From a virus: a DNA stretch of 28,294 bases. The position numbers were made by a program, and so were the translations under genes. Shown in pieces: positions 1 through 6,927 of this stretch. The DNA is taken from IMG/VR virus record IMGVR_UViG_3300011113_000117, positions 1-28,294 of that record. One strand, written 5' to 3'. The first letter of the stretch is position 1, and each line of letters starts with the position of its first letter. The notes under the pieces are model-generated. The model did no database searches, was not told where the DNA came from, and saw only the letters and a list, made by a program, of their open reading frames with translations.

Positions 1-65
1 TTGGTCGCCTGCCGTCAGAATGATTTCACTATGAACAGTCTGTTGATGCAGTTCGCCTCAACTCG

Positions 66-1400
66 ATGCTCCTTCTGGAAGGTCAGGGACCGGATGCCAC
101 CAAGATGCTGAAACAGATGGAATGGCTCCCCATGAGCATCATGCCGGACGGGGCCAAGTTCGCGCAGAACCGACTCCAGTTGCCAGTCGCAGAATCCATG
201 CAGTTCATGCAGTTCTACATGGGCGACCTCTACCGTGGAATGGGCCAATACCGCATCAACGCTCCCACCCAAGGCGGAAAACAACGCACGAAGGGCGAAG
301 CGGAGTTGGATGCCGCTGAATCCGCGAAGCTGTCTGGAACGCAAATCCGGCGATTCAACGAGTGCGAGACACTCTATTTCCGTGAACTCTATCGCCGCTT
401 TGTATCATCTACGCGAAGTGACGATGGATACGAATACGTCAAGAAGTTCTATGACATCTTGGAGGAACTTGGAACTCCAAGGGAAGCCGCGCAGATGAAG
501 CATATTGACAGCATCCGCTCCAACCTAATCAACGGGGCTGGATCGCCAAGCTACAAGCTCATCACGGCAGAGAAGTTGGTGCAACTCACCAGCATCACGC
601 CAGCAAACGAGGGGCAAGAGAACGCCGTTAAGGATGCCATTGCCGCACTGGCGGGTCGGGATAACGTGGCTCGCTACCGCGAAACCAAGATTAGTAAGAT
701 CGATGACACCGCTCGTATCATCGGATTTGAGAATGCTGGAATGACGGATGTATTCGTCAATCCTATCAACTTCCCAGTCCTGCCAACTGATCCGCATATG
801 GAACACGTTGCTGGCCACTACCAAGACTTGGCCGCGCAGATTCAAGTCAATATGCAGGCTATCCAATCCGGCCAACCGGATATTAACGAACTCGCCAAGG
901 CCGTGCGATCCATCCAATACAAGGGTGGCCATATCATGGCGCACGTTGAGTTTATCGCGAAAGATCAATCGAAGAAAGATTTCCTCAAGCAGTTCTTGCA
1001 GCAAATGCAAGAACTTGGCAAAGTCAGCGACGAGATCAGCAATGTCTATATGGAAATGGCGCAGAGCCAACAAGGTGCGCCGAAGACCAAGGAAGACTTG
1101 GAGCTTCAGTTCCTCGCGGCCAAGTATGGCATCGAAGTGGACACCAAGCAGAAGCTCGCCGACATCGCTCTCGGAAAAGCAAGCCTCTCCCACGCCCAGC
1201 GCACAGAGCAACGCAAACAGCAGGGCATTACCCAACTGGCCCTCCAGAAAGCCAAGGCTCAAGCCGAAATCCAAAAGATTCAAGCCAAGAAGCGCAAGGA
1301 GCAACCAGAGATGGAAGAAGAGGAAGAAGATGAACAACCAGAAATGGAAGAGGTTGAGGAAACTGAGGTTGTTACTCCTATGCCGCAGACCAATCAATGA
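66..1400 (+). CDS. Portal (head-tail connector) protein, C-terminal part
   Basis: Probable portal protein, the dodecameric ring at the capsid vertex through which DNA is packaged and ejected. The call rests on position (just before scaffold and capsid genes) and on a portal-like helical middle with the stretch TKGEAELDAAES followed by an amphipathic helix. The last 130 residues are Gln/Lys-rich coiled coil ending in a very acidic tail (runs of Glu), as in many podoviral portals. The first ATG is at 66, but the frame is open from 24 and reads sensibly there (FHYEQSVDAVRLNS), so the real protein probably extends upstream. An in-frame TGA lies at 21-23, so the upstream part is in another frame, is spliced, or is interrupted by a stop. 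No SD precedes the ATG at 66. Its stop overlaps the next start (ATGA). Portal identity is inferred, not proven. Confidence 0.6.
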   Translation: MLLLEGQGPDATKMLKQMEWLPMSIMPDGAKFAQNRLQLPVAESMQFMQFYMGDLYRGMGQYRINAPTQGGKQRTKGEAELDAAESAKLSGTQIRRFNECETLYFRELYRRFVSSTRSDDGYEYVKKFYDILEELGTPREAAQMKHIDSIRSNLINGAGSPSYKLITAEKLVQLTSITPANEGQENAVKDAIAALAGRDNVARYRETKISKIDDTARIIGFENAGMTDVFVNPINFPVLPTDPHMEHVAGHYQDLAAQIQVNMQAIQSGQPDINELAKAVRSIQYKGGHIMAHVEFIAKDQSKKDFLKQFLQQMQELGKVSDEISNVYMEMAQSQQGAPKTKEDLELQFLAAKYGIEVDTKQKLADIALGKASLSHAQRTEQRKQQGITQLALQKAKAQAEIQKIQAKKRKEQPEMEEEEEDEQPEMEEVEETEVVTPMPQTNQ

Positions 1401-1645
1401 ACACCAACGAAACGATCAAGCCGCTTTGCGCGGCGATTGCTAAACACGAAGACTGGCACAGTCTTGCTACCCACCTCCTAATGTATGTGCAACCAGCATC
1501 AGGCATTGAATCTCTCCGAAACGCGATTGCAACCATCGACTCGATTGGACGCGATGCGGACGGGGAGTTCAAAAAAACCAAACAAAAAACCAAGCAAGAA
1601 CAAAGCGAAACAACAATCATTGACCCAGACCTTCAAGACTTATGA
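1397..1645 (+). CDS. Small hypothetical protein between portal and scaffold
   Basis: An 82-residue protein that I do not recognise. The N-terminal half is mixed and probably helical (TIKPLCAAIAKHEDW, then a segment with LMYVQPASG). The C-terminal third is highly charged and low in complexity (KKTKQKTKQEQSE), so it is likely disordered. It starts in an ATGA overlap with the portal stop and ends in an ATGA overlap with the scaffold start, so it is translationally coupled on both sides, which supports a real gene. The position suggests a head-assembly accessory, but no function can be read from the sequence. Confidence 0.7.
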   Translation: MNTNETIKPLCAAIAKHEDWHSLATHLLMYVQPASGIESLRNAIATIDSIGRDADGEFKKTKQKTKQEQSETTIIDPDLQDL

Positions 1646-2949
1646 GCGAACAAACAACTGCGGATGTCATCAAAGACCTGCAAAGCAAACCCCAAGTCCC
1701 AATCAAGGGAAACACATCGGACTTCATCAAGAAGTTTAGCAAAACCCAAGCGGACTCTGGAATGCCCAGCGGAACCAACGTGGGTGATCCTACGCTTGGA
1801 CTTCGCAAAACGGAATCCGACACCGCTGATACATTCAGCGATGATGATTCAGTAATTGATGACGTTATCGGTTCCGATAAAAAACCTGAACTCCCAATTA
1901 GCTCAAACAAAAAGAAGGGTTTTGTTGAAAAACAAATCGAGGAGAATCGGCGTCTTAAAGAAGAGTTGGAGAAATACAAGAAGGAAGAGATTCCGAAGTT
2001 CACAACCAAGATCGAAGAACTTGAGAAGCTGGTTAAGAACTCTGAGTCCACGGCTGAAGCCAACCACTATCAAGAACAACTCAATGCCGCTCGTAAGGAG
2101 AAGTTGGAGCTTGAAAGCAATCTCACTAAGGAGATCGCGGACCTAAAAGGCAAGTTGAGCTTTCACGATCTGGCCAGCAGCCCCGACTTCCAAGAACGCT
2201 ACATCAAGCCAATCCAAGAGAGTTATGTTGCGGCCAAGGAAGTAATCGGAGAAGACCCGGCACTACTCTCGACATTCCAGCGGGCCATTGCCGCAAACGT
2301 GGCGGCATTGTCGGCGGCTTCCCAAGAGGAACGTGCGGCGGCACTCCGCGAGCGCGACGAAGCCTTTGAGGAGATCAGCGGATCGCTTTCCAGCTTTAAG
2401 CAAGTCCGATTCGCCGATCAGGTGGTCGCATACATGAAGGCCACTAACGCCCATTCTGCGGCACTGGCCAACCATGAGCAAACCAAAGCGGAGATTAGTC
2501 GCCAAGCCAAAGAGAAGGAACTTGAGGCCCGCTCCAGCTTCCTCAAGAAGTGGAAGAGTTCCTACGACGAGCAAGACGAGTTTATTTCCAAGGAGGCATT
2601 TATTCCTGACGAGGTGTATTCCTACATGAAGGAGAAGGGCATCAAGTATGACATCAGCGCGGACGAGGCTATCGCGCTCGCTGCGACTCAACAATCAAAC
2701 GAGCCTGCCAGCGTGGATGACATGAACCGCCTGATCGCGCAGGGCAAGCATTTCAAAAAGATGCAGGCCCAAGTCAAGGCTCTGCAAGAAATGGTCAAGG
2801 AGAAGGACGACTACATTAAGAAGCTCAAAGGCTCTTCAAGCGTCACTTCGTCCGGCAATGCAACGGATTCCCAGAAAGCACGACTAAGCGTATCCGAGGG
2901 ACTGAAGGCGAAACTCGCACAGTTTTCGCCACGTAACAGAGCCGCATAG
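1642..2949 (+). CDS. Probable capsid scaffolding protein
   Basis: A 435-residue, very hydrophilic protein directly upstream of the capsid gene. Residues 1-85 are Ser/Asp/Lys-rich and look disordered. Residues about 88-155 form a strong heptad-like coiled coil (many Glu, Lys and Leu). A helical middle follows, then a second charged helix near residues 370-395 and a basic C-terminus ending SPRNRAA. Scaffolding proteins typically combine acidic disorder, long helices and a basic C-terminal tail that contacts capsid subunits, and they sit between portal and capsid genes. No protease motif is visible, so it seems to be a plain scaffold rather than a protease fusion. It starts by ATGA overlap with the preceding gene and is followed at once by a strong terminator. 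One copy of the TATCG palindrome lies inside the gene at 1866. Confidence 0.65.
   Translation: MSEQTTADVIKDLQSKPQVPIKGNTSDFIKKFSKTQADSGMPSGTNVGDPTLGLRKTESDTADTFSDDDSVIDDVIGSDKKPELPISSNKKKGFVEKQIEENRRLKEELEKYKKEEIPKFTTKIEELEKLVKNSESTAEANHYQEQLNAARKEKLELESNLTKEIADLKGKLSFHDLASSPDFQERYIKPIQESYVAAKEVIGEDPALLSTFQRAIAANVAALSAASQEERAAALRERDEAFEEISGSLSSFKQVRFADQVVAYMKATNAHSAALANHEQTKAEISRQAKEKELEARSSFLKKWKSSYDEQDEFISKEAFIPDEVYSYMKEKGIKYDISADEAIALAATQQSNEPASVDDMNRLIAQGKHFKKMQAQVKALQEMVKEKDDYIKKLKGSSSVTSSGNATDSQKARLSVSEGLKAKLAQFSPRNRAA
1866..1879 (+). repeat. TATCG-N4-CGATA palindrome, copy 1
   Basis: TATCGGTTCCGATA; with one more base each side the arms are TTATCGG and CCGATAA around TT. It lies inside the scaffold gene, where it reads V-I-G-S-D. 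The spacer is in the reverse orientation relative to the commonest form (GAAC on the other strand). Confidence 0.8.
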
Positions 2950-2978
2950 CCCTGAGTCGCGCAATACTGGGTGCTAAC

Positions 2979-3024
2979 GGGGGAGGGGGTTTTTCATGTT
3001 TTTACCCCTCCCCCAAACTTTTTT
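2979..3024 (+). terminator. Rho-independent terminator after the scaffold gene
   Basis: A perfect 10-bp G:C-rich stem: GGGGGAGGGG at 2979-2988 pairs with CCCCTCCCCC at 3005-3014. The 16-base loop is T-rich. After three A and one C comes a run of six T (3019-3024). It closes the portal-scaffold unit and insulates it from the promoter that follows. An AT-rich loop this size is a little long, but the stem and T tract make the call firm. Confidence 0.85.
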
Positions 3025-3034
3025 AATAAATCCC

Positions 3035-3062
3035 TTGACACAATACTGGAGATTCTTATTGT
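3035..3062 (+). promoter_or_regulatory. Sigma70-like promoter for the capsid unit
   Basis: A perfect -35 hexamer TTGACA (3035-3040), a 16-base spacer, and the -10-like TATTGT (3057-3062, four of six consensus bases). It lies right after the terminator and about 210 bases before the capsid start. The context CCCTTGACAC is shared exactly with the candidate promoter at 11153. A TATCG palindrome begins 23 bases after the -10, where a repressor could block initiation or early elongation. Confidence 0.55.
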
Positions 3063-3273
3063 GAGTTCAACGGGATAGCCGAAATATCGAATACGATAAA
3101 TTAGGGATTCAGCCGCACCCAGGCTGGCGAGTATCAGAACTCGCATGAAAATCTGTATTCTGGACTGCGGCGAAAGCCGATCTCGGGGTTGACTCCAGCC
3201 GAGGAAACCAAGCACTCGCTCGGCATTCCTCGGAATCGTTGGGCGGGAAACCAAACCTAAACCAACCAATTAA
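3063..3273 (+). other. Structured leader of the capsid mRNA (gene-free)
   Basis: About 210 bases with no convincing gene. It holds the palindrome at 3085 and two hairpins: GCGAGT/ACTCGC (3127-3132 with 3139-3144, six-base loop) and CCGAGGAA/TTCCTCGG (3199-3206 with 3226-3233, 19-base loop). It ends in an A/C-rich stretch (AACCAACCAATTAA) before the capsid ATG, without a Shine-Dalgarno sequence. A 15-codon ATG frame at 3145-3192 exists but has no start signal. A structured leader may stabilise the abundant capsid transcript or control its translation. Confidence 0.5.
3085..3098 (+). repeat. TATCG-N4-CGATA palindrome, copy 2
   Basis: TATCGAATACGATA in the capsid leader, just downstream of the promoter at 3035. 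The arms are perfect; the spacer AATA is the most divergent of the set. Confidence 0.7.
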
Positions 3274-4680
3274 ATGTCAGATCAACTCTACTTCAACTCC
3301 TGTGCTGAGATTGACAGCTTTTTCCGTGAAGGTCGTGAATACTTCAATGATCTCTATGTTAAGAAGCTCGTCACCAACAGCACCTACTTCACTCGCTTCG
3401 ACGAGGAATCATGGCCGCTGAACCACACCACCGAGCAGAAAGCCTTCCGCTTTGGCCGTGGCTTCTACGACCCCTGCACCCCGTTCCGCAAAATCAACGA
3501 CACTTACTGCAACACGGATTCGTGTGACAGCAAGCCCGAAGTCATTGAACGCCCCGGCACGGAGTCCTACACCTTTGAACTCCTGCGCCGCGAGATGACC
3601 ACGGACTGGATTTGCGTGGAAAGCCTTCTCTATCGCCTCTTCCCCGCTGAAGAGATTCTTCAGTTTGAAGAGTCCAACGCCCGCATCACCAAGAACGTCC
3701 ATGAAGAGTTCCTTCGTGCGAACTACATCGGTGGATCGGGACACAAGTGGCTCGGCATCACCAACGACGATGGAATCACCTGCGGGCTTCTCGATGACGC
3801 CTCTTGGTTCGTTGAGCAATACAGCGGTGAAAACGCTGGATACGACCTCTGCCACGTTAAGGTCAAAGTGCCTGTTGCCGATCTCGTCAACATTGCTTAC
3901 CTCTCGCTGGATATGCTCGATGACGCTCTCATCGAACTCCAGAACGAAGACGACGCCTTCCGCATGGACTTGCAAGAAGCCACTGGAATGCCTCTGCTTG
4001 ACATCGTGATCCCCGATCCTCGCGTTGGCCGTTCGCTCTACTTCCAAGCCAAGAAGAACAACGGTTACTGGGATGCAAACACCGACTTCGACGAGCGTTT
4101 GGCTCGCCTCAAGCTCGGCATCAACCGCATCATCGGTGACTACGCCTTCGGCTACGACATCAACAGCACCCGCTTCAACGCTGACTCTGCCTACAACGCC
4201 AGCCTCCCGGCCTTCGACGCCAGCAACCCCGACACTTGGCCCCGCCTCGTTCGTGTTCCTCGCCACAAGAAAGTCTCGGCTGAACAAGGATGCGTGTATA
4301 TCCCGAACCGCGACTACCAAAATGCTGACTTCGCGATCTCGGCTGCGATGATCAACAAAGCGATGTGCAAATGGACAATGCCTTCCTCGACTGGATATGG
4401 CCAAGCCCAGCAAATGACCCAGAACTACGCTGGCGATTGGGATTGGAAAAACCCAGATTGGGAATGCAACCGCTGGCGCAAATCGGGCTTCTATCAGGCC
4501 CAGTTCCGCCTTGCCGCGCAAATCAAAGACCCAACCATCATGCACACCTTCTTGCATCGTATGCCGAAGGCCCGCACGTTGATCGGTTCCTGCTGCCCGC
4601 TGAACGACTACACACCCTCTGCAAGCACTGTGGATTGCTATTCCTGTGCTGGTGTGGGTGACATCGTGATCCCCGGCTAA
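3274..4680 (+). CDS. Probable major capsid protein
   Basis: A 468-residue protein with its own promoter and leader and followed by a strong hairpin, placed right after the scaffold gene. Codons are heavily biased to C-ending forms (CGC, CTC, AAC, ATC), unlike the AT-rich tail genes, which fits a highly expressed protein. Early residues (GREYFNDLYVKKLVTNSTYF) and the mix of long helices with beta segments fit an HK97-like capsid subunit, but I cannot see a diagnostic motif. It is unusually rich in cysteine, including a CC pair and a C-x2-C near the C-terminus (GSCCPLNDY and DCYSCAG) and YCNTDSC near residue 85. No SD precedes the start, only AACCAACCAATTAA. Confidence rests on position, size and expression signals. 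Confidence 0.7.
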   Translation: MSDQLYFNSCAEIDSFFREGREYFNDLYVKKLVTNSTYFTRFDEESWPLNHTTEQKAFRFGRGFYDPCTPFRKINDTYCNTDSCDSKPEVIERPGTESYTFELLRREMTTDWICVESLLYRLFPAEEILQFEESNARITKNVHEEFLRANYIGGSGHKWLGITNDDGITCGLLDDASWFVEQYSGENAGYDLCHVKVKVPVADLVNIAYLSLDMLDDALIELQNEDDAFRMDLQEATGMPLLDIVIPDPRVGRSLYFQAKKNNGYWDANTDFDERLARLKLGINRIIGDYAFGYDINSTRFNADSAYNASLPAFDASNPDTWPRLVRVPRHKKVSAEQGCVYIPNRDYQNADFAISAAMINKAMCKWTMPSSTGYGQAQQMTQNYAGDWDWKNPDWECNRWRKSGFYQAQFRLAAQIKDPTIMHTFLHRMPKARTLIGSCCPLNDYTPSASTVDCYSCAGVGDIVIPG

Positions 4681-4687
4681 TCAACAA

Positions 4688-4713
4688 GGGGGAGGGTCAA
4701 ACGGCCCTCCCCC
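4688..4713 (+). terminator. GC-rich hairpin after the capsid gene
   Basis: Perfect 9-bp stem GGGGGAGGG (4688-4696) with CCCTCCCCC (4705-4713) and an 8-base loop. There is no T tract after it (GCAACCC follows), so it is more likely a partial terminator or a 3' stabiliser that keeps capsid mRNA abundant relative to downstream genes. Its stem nearly matches that of the terminator at 2979. Confidence 0.6.
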
Positions 4714-4743
4714 GCAACCCAAACAACTTACCAACTAAATACT

Positions 4744-5358
4744 ATGTCTAACCGCCGACCACTTGCTTATGATCGTGTGAACCTCTTTGGTCCCACTCCG
4801 ATCAACCTCCTTGCCTCTGGCAATGCCGACCTGCTCGTTCTCAACGACACGGACACAAAGTTCCTTCCAACCAGCATCGTTCTTGAGAACGCCTATGCTC
4901 GCGGAACTACTGCGACTGACCCCGTTGTGATCGTGGACAATGGCACGACTGGCCAAAACGTGACCGCTTCCTTGACCGTTACCGATGCCCTCGATAACAA
5001 AGACAGCTTCAACACGCTTGCCATCGCCGCTAACGCTCCCGTTATTACCGGAACCCGCAAACTCCGCTTGCTCAAATCCACTGTTGGTTTGGGCCAAGCC
5101 ACCACTACCCGCTCCCGCACTTCGGGTGTTGCCACAATCACTACTGCCGCTCCACATGGTTTTACCACGGGCGACCAGATTACGATTGCCAACATGACTG
5201 ATGCGTCCTTCAATGTCGTTGATGCTATTGTGACTGTTGTGAACGCCACAACTTTCACCTATGCAGACGCCGGACCTAATGTTACCTCCGGTGCTGATAC
5301 CGCTGGCCGCGTTGGTGCGCTTCTGGTGAATGCCTACGTTGTGGGCATCTACTACTAA
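4744..5358 (+). CDS. Capsid-associated/decoration-type structural protein
   Basis: A 204-residue, Thr/Ala/Val-rich beta protein with the C-biased codons of the capsid gene just upstream. Residues about 125-175 carry a module common in phage structural proteins: VATITTAAPHGF, then GDQITIANM, then TTFTYADAG. The N-terminal half looks like a beta-sandwich built of polar strands. Its place directly after the capsid gene and the shared codon bias suggest a capsid decoration or head-accessory protein expressed at high level. It could instead be a tail component, since the PHGF module also occurs in tail proteins. The stop codon directly abuts a TATCG palindrome and a hairpin. Confidence 0.55.
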   Translation: MSNRRPLAYDRVNLFGPTPINLLASGNADLLVLNDTDTKFLPTSIVLENAYARGTTATDPVVIVDNGTTGQNVTASLTVTDALDNKDSFNTLAIAANAPVITGTRKLRLLKSTVGLGQATTTRSRTSGVATITTAAPHGFTTGDQITIANMTDASFNVVDAIVTVVNATTFTYADAGPNVTSGADTAGRVGALLVNAYVVGIYY

Positions 5359-5373
5359 TATCGGAAACCGATA
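5359..5373 (+). repeat. TATCG palindrome, copy 3 (5-base spacer)
   Basis: TATCGGAAACCGATA, immediately after a stop codon. It has a five-base rather than four-base spacer between the TATCG and CGATA arms, and longer arms (TATCGG/CCGATA). Confidence 0.7.
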
Positions 5374-5375
5374 AC

Positions 5376-5404
5376 TGAGCGGGAGGCGCAAAATCTCCCG
5401 CTCA
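5376..5404 (+). terminator. Hairpin after the decoration-type gene
   Basis: A perfect 10-bp stem TGAGCGGGAG (5376-5385) with CTCCCGCTCA (5395-5404) and a 9-base loop. There is no T tract, so it is probably an attenuating or mRNA-stabilising hairpin, the third G-rich hairpin in this capsid region. It lies 16 bases before the next start codon. Confidence 0.55.
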
Positions 5405-5420
5405 CAACCAAATCAAAATT

Positions 5421-5609
5421 ATGCCTAACTGCTTCTCTGAAATCCCCGAAACTGCCAAACTCTATCCTTTCTATCAAACCCTCGCTGAAGCCGCAGGACA
5501 AGTGCCTATCACAATGGGATGCTTCTCACAGTTGACCTATGATGTTCAACTTTACAAGCTCAACGAAGCTCTGAAAGATGCGTTTGCGGCTGTCGCTCCT
5601 CAACCCTAA
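5421..5609 (+). CDS. Small Cys-Phe repeat protein, fibre-module homologue
   Basis: A 62-residue protein made almost entirely of two copies of a roughly 24-residue repeat. Copy one starts NCFSEI at residue 3 and copy two GCFSQL at residue 33; each then has an aromatic-rich helix (LYPFYQTL, LYKLNEAL) ending in Ala. The same two repeats form the N-terminus of the next gene, and one copy opens the gene at 6666. In a fibre locus this looks like a virion-docking or adaptor module standing alone: a free adaptor, a competing subunit, or the remnant of a fibre that lost its distal part. It is flanked on both sides by TATCG palindromes. No SD is visible; the leader is A/C-rich. The function is inferred only from this homology. 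Confidence 0.65.
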   Translation: MPNCFSEIPETAKLYPFYQTLAEAAGQVPITMGCFSQLTYDVQLYKLNEALKDAFAAVAPQP

Positions 5610-5610
5610 T

Positions 5611-5624
5611 TATCGGACTCGATA
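5611..5624 (+). repeat. TATCG-N4-CGATA palindrome, copy 4
   Basis: TATCGGACTCGATA, filling most of the 21-base gap between the small Cys-Phe gene and the fibre gene, ending 6 bases before that ATG. It occupies the place where a ribosome-binding site would lie. Confidence 0.75.
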
Positions 5625-5630
5625 AATCCT

Positions 5631-6659
5631 ATGCCAAACTGCTTTTCTGATCTCACTTACTCTGGACAATGGTATGAGTTCTATTCGACACTCATTGATG
5701 CCGCCGCTCCGGGGACTCCAAAACTCAATCGCGGATGCTTTGAAGGACTTAATGAAGACCTTCAAAAGTATCAACTCAATCTTGCCTTAAACGAAGCGTT
5801 GGCAAATAAAGCATCAAGTGAATTGATTTCACTTGGCAATGACTCATCAAATACAAGCATTGCTGTTGGAGAAGGCGCGTTAGAAGCAAACATAAATGGA
5901 CAGGGAAATGCAAATACTGCAATCGCGGCTTTTGCTCTAAATGCCAACACATTAGGATCAGCTAATACTGCATTAGGTTTTTCGGCATTGTCATCAAATA
6001 CAACAGGAAGTAGTAATTGCGCCGTAGGATCATATTCGTTAGAACAAAACACAATCGGCATTAACAACACGGCCATTGGAACAAGCTCTCTCGACCTATC
6101 TATTTCATTTGTAAATACAACTGGTATTGGCTATCTCGCACAAGTTACAGGAAGCAACCAAATCCAACTCGGCAACTCTGCTACAACAACATACGCCTAT
6201 GGAGCCGTTCAAAATCGCTCTGACGCTCGCGACAAGACGGACATTAAGGACACTGAACTTGGGCTGGACTTCATCAAGGCACTTCGTCCGGTGGATTTCA
6301 AATGGGATATGCGCGAAGATTATCGCGCCAAAGCTCCAAAGGCTCCAGAAAAAGATGCCACAGCAGCGGAGATTGCGGCATACAATCAAGCAAAAGCTCA
6401 ATGGATCGAAAGCTGCAAGCTCGCAAACATCACGCATGATGGAAGCAAAAAGCGCACTCGCTATCATCATGGCTTGATCGCTCAAGAAGTCAAAAGCGTA
6501 TTGGAATCCCAAGGCATCGACTTCGGCGGATTCCAAGACCATTCAATCAACGGCGGCGACGACGTGTTGAGCATCGGCTACAATGAACTCATCGCCCCTC
6601 TCATCAAATCTATCCAACAACTCTCTGCCCGCATTGAGGCGTTGGAAGCACAGAACTAA
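5631..6659 (+). CDS. Tail fibre with YadA-like stalk and S74 chaperone domain
   Basis: A 342-residue fibre in three parts. Residues 1-60 are two Cys-Phe repeats (NCFSDL, GCFEGL), presumably the virion anchor. Residues about 70-185 hold five 14- to 17-residue repeats of the type NTAIG..AL..NT.G, as in the trimeric heads of YadA-like adhesins. From S197 (NRSDARDKTDIKD) to the end is an intramolecular chaperone of the peptidase S74 family: it folds the trimer and then cuts itself off just before that Ser, with K202 as the partner residue. Downstream HHGLIAQEV and a C-terminal coiled coil are typical of the family. It is likely a receptor-binding or side fibre whose mature form is only about 196 residues. 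The stalk DNA is AT-richer than the chaperone, suggesting separate origins. Confidence 0.85.
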   Translation: MPNCFSDLTYSGQWYEFYSTLIDAAAPGTPKLNRGCFEGLNEDLQKYQLNLALNEALANKASSELISLGNDSSNTSIAVGEGALEANINGQGNANTAIAAFALNANTLGSANTALGFSALSSNTTGSSNCAVGSYSLEQNTIGINNTAIGTSSLDLSISFVNTTGIGYLAQVTGSNQIQLGNSATTTYAYGAVQNRSDARDKTDIKDTELGLDFIKALRPVDFKWDMREDYRAKAPKAPEKDATAAEIAAYNQAKAQWIESCKLANITHDGSKKRTRYHHGLIAQEVKSVLESQGIDFGGFQDHSINGGDDVLSIGYNELIAPLIKSIQQLSARIEALEAQN

Positions 6660-6665
6660 ACCAAT

Positions 6666-6926
6666 ATGAGCCTATCCAAAAATTGCTTCACCGATCTCGG
6701 GCCTGACCAACAGCAATACGAGATTTACAGCGCACTCAACGGCATTGCTGGTCTATCAATCCCGCCTTATGACGAGATTGATCTGACCTACTACGGGGCG
6801 ACCAACAACATCGCAACTGTGGTTTATTCCAACAACGGATCGCCAGTGGCCACGCTGACGCTGACCTACGCTGTCCAGCCTCCCACAACCGACGACGCTC
6901 GACTTGTCAACGTAACCCAATCCTAA
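6666..6926 (+). CDS. Small virion-associated protein with one Cys-Phe repeat
   Basis: An 86-residue protein. The N-terminus (residues 5-30) is a single copy of the Cys-Phe repeat (NCFTDL, then QQQYEIYSAL). The rest is a short beta module, DLTYYGATNNIATVVY followed by ATLTLTY, of a kind frequent in phage fibre loci and often encoded just before a fibre. It probably attaches to the same virion site as the two preceding repeat proteins. The start has an A-rich leader (AACTAAACCAAT) and no SD. The gene ends one base before the next ATG, so the two are probably co-translated. Confidence 0.65.
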   Translation: MSLSKNCFTDLGPDQQQYEIYSALNGIAGLSIPPYDEIDLTYYGATNNIATVVYSNNGSPVATLTLTYAVQPPTTDDARLVNVTQS

Positions 6927-6927
6927 A

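Noticed and set aside
525-1397. Long minus-strand open frame of 290 codons under the portal gene
   Set aside because: It is the antisense shadow of a well-supported + strand gene; the leucine/phenylalanine-rich translation is typical of antisense of a charged helical protein, and there are no start signals.
3145-3192. 15-codon ATG frame in the capsid leader, a possible leader peptide
   Set aside because: No start signal and no regulatory codon pattern; it also overlaps a hairpin. Treated as chance.
3409-4557. 382-codon minus-strand frame under the capsid gene
   Set aside because: The C-biased codons of the capsid gene suppress stops on the opposite strand; the translation shows no recognisable domain.
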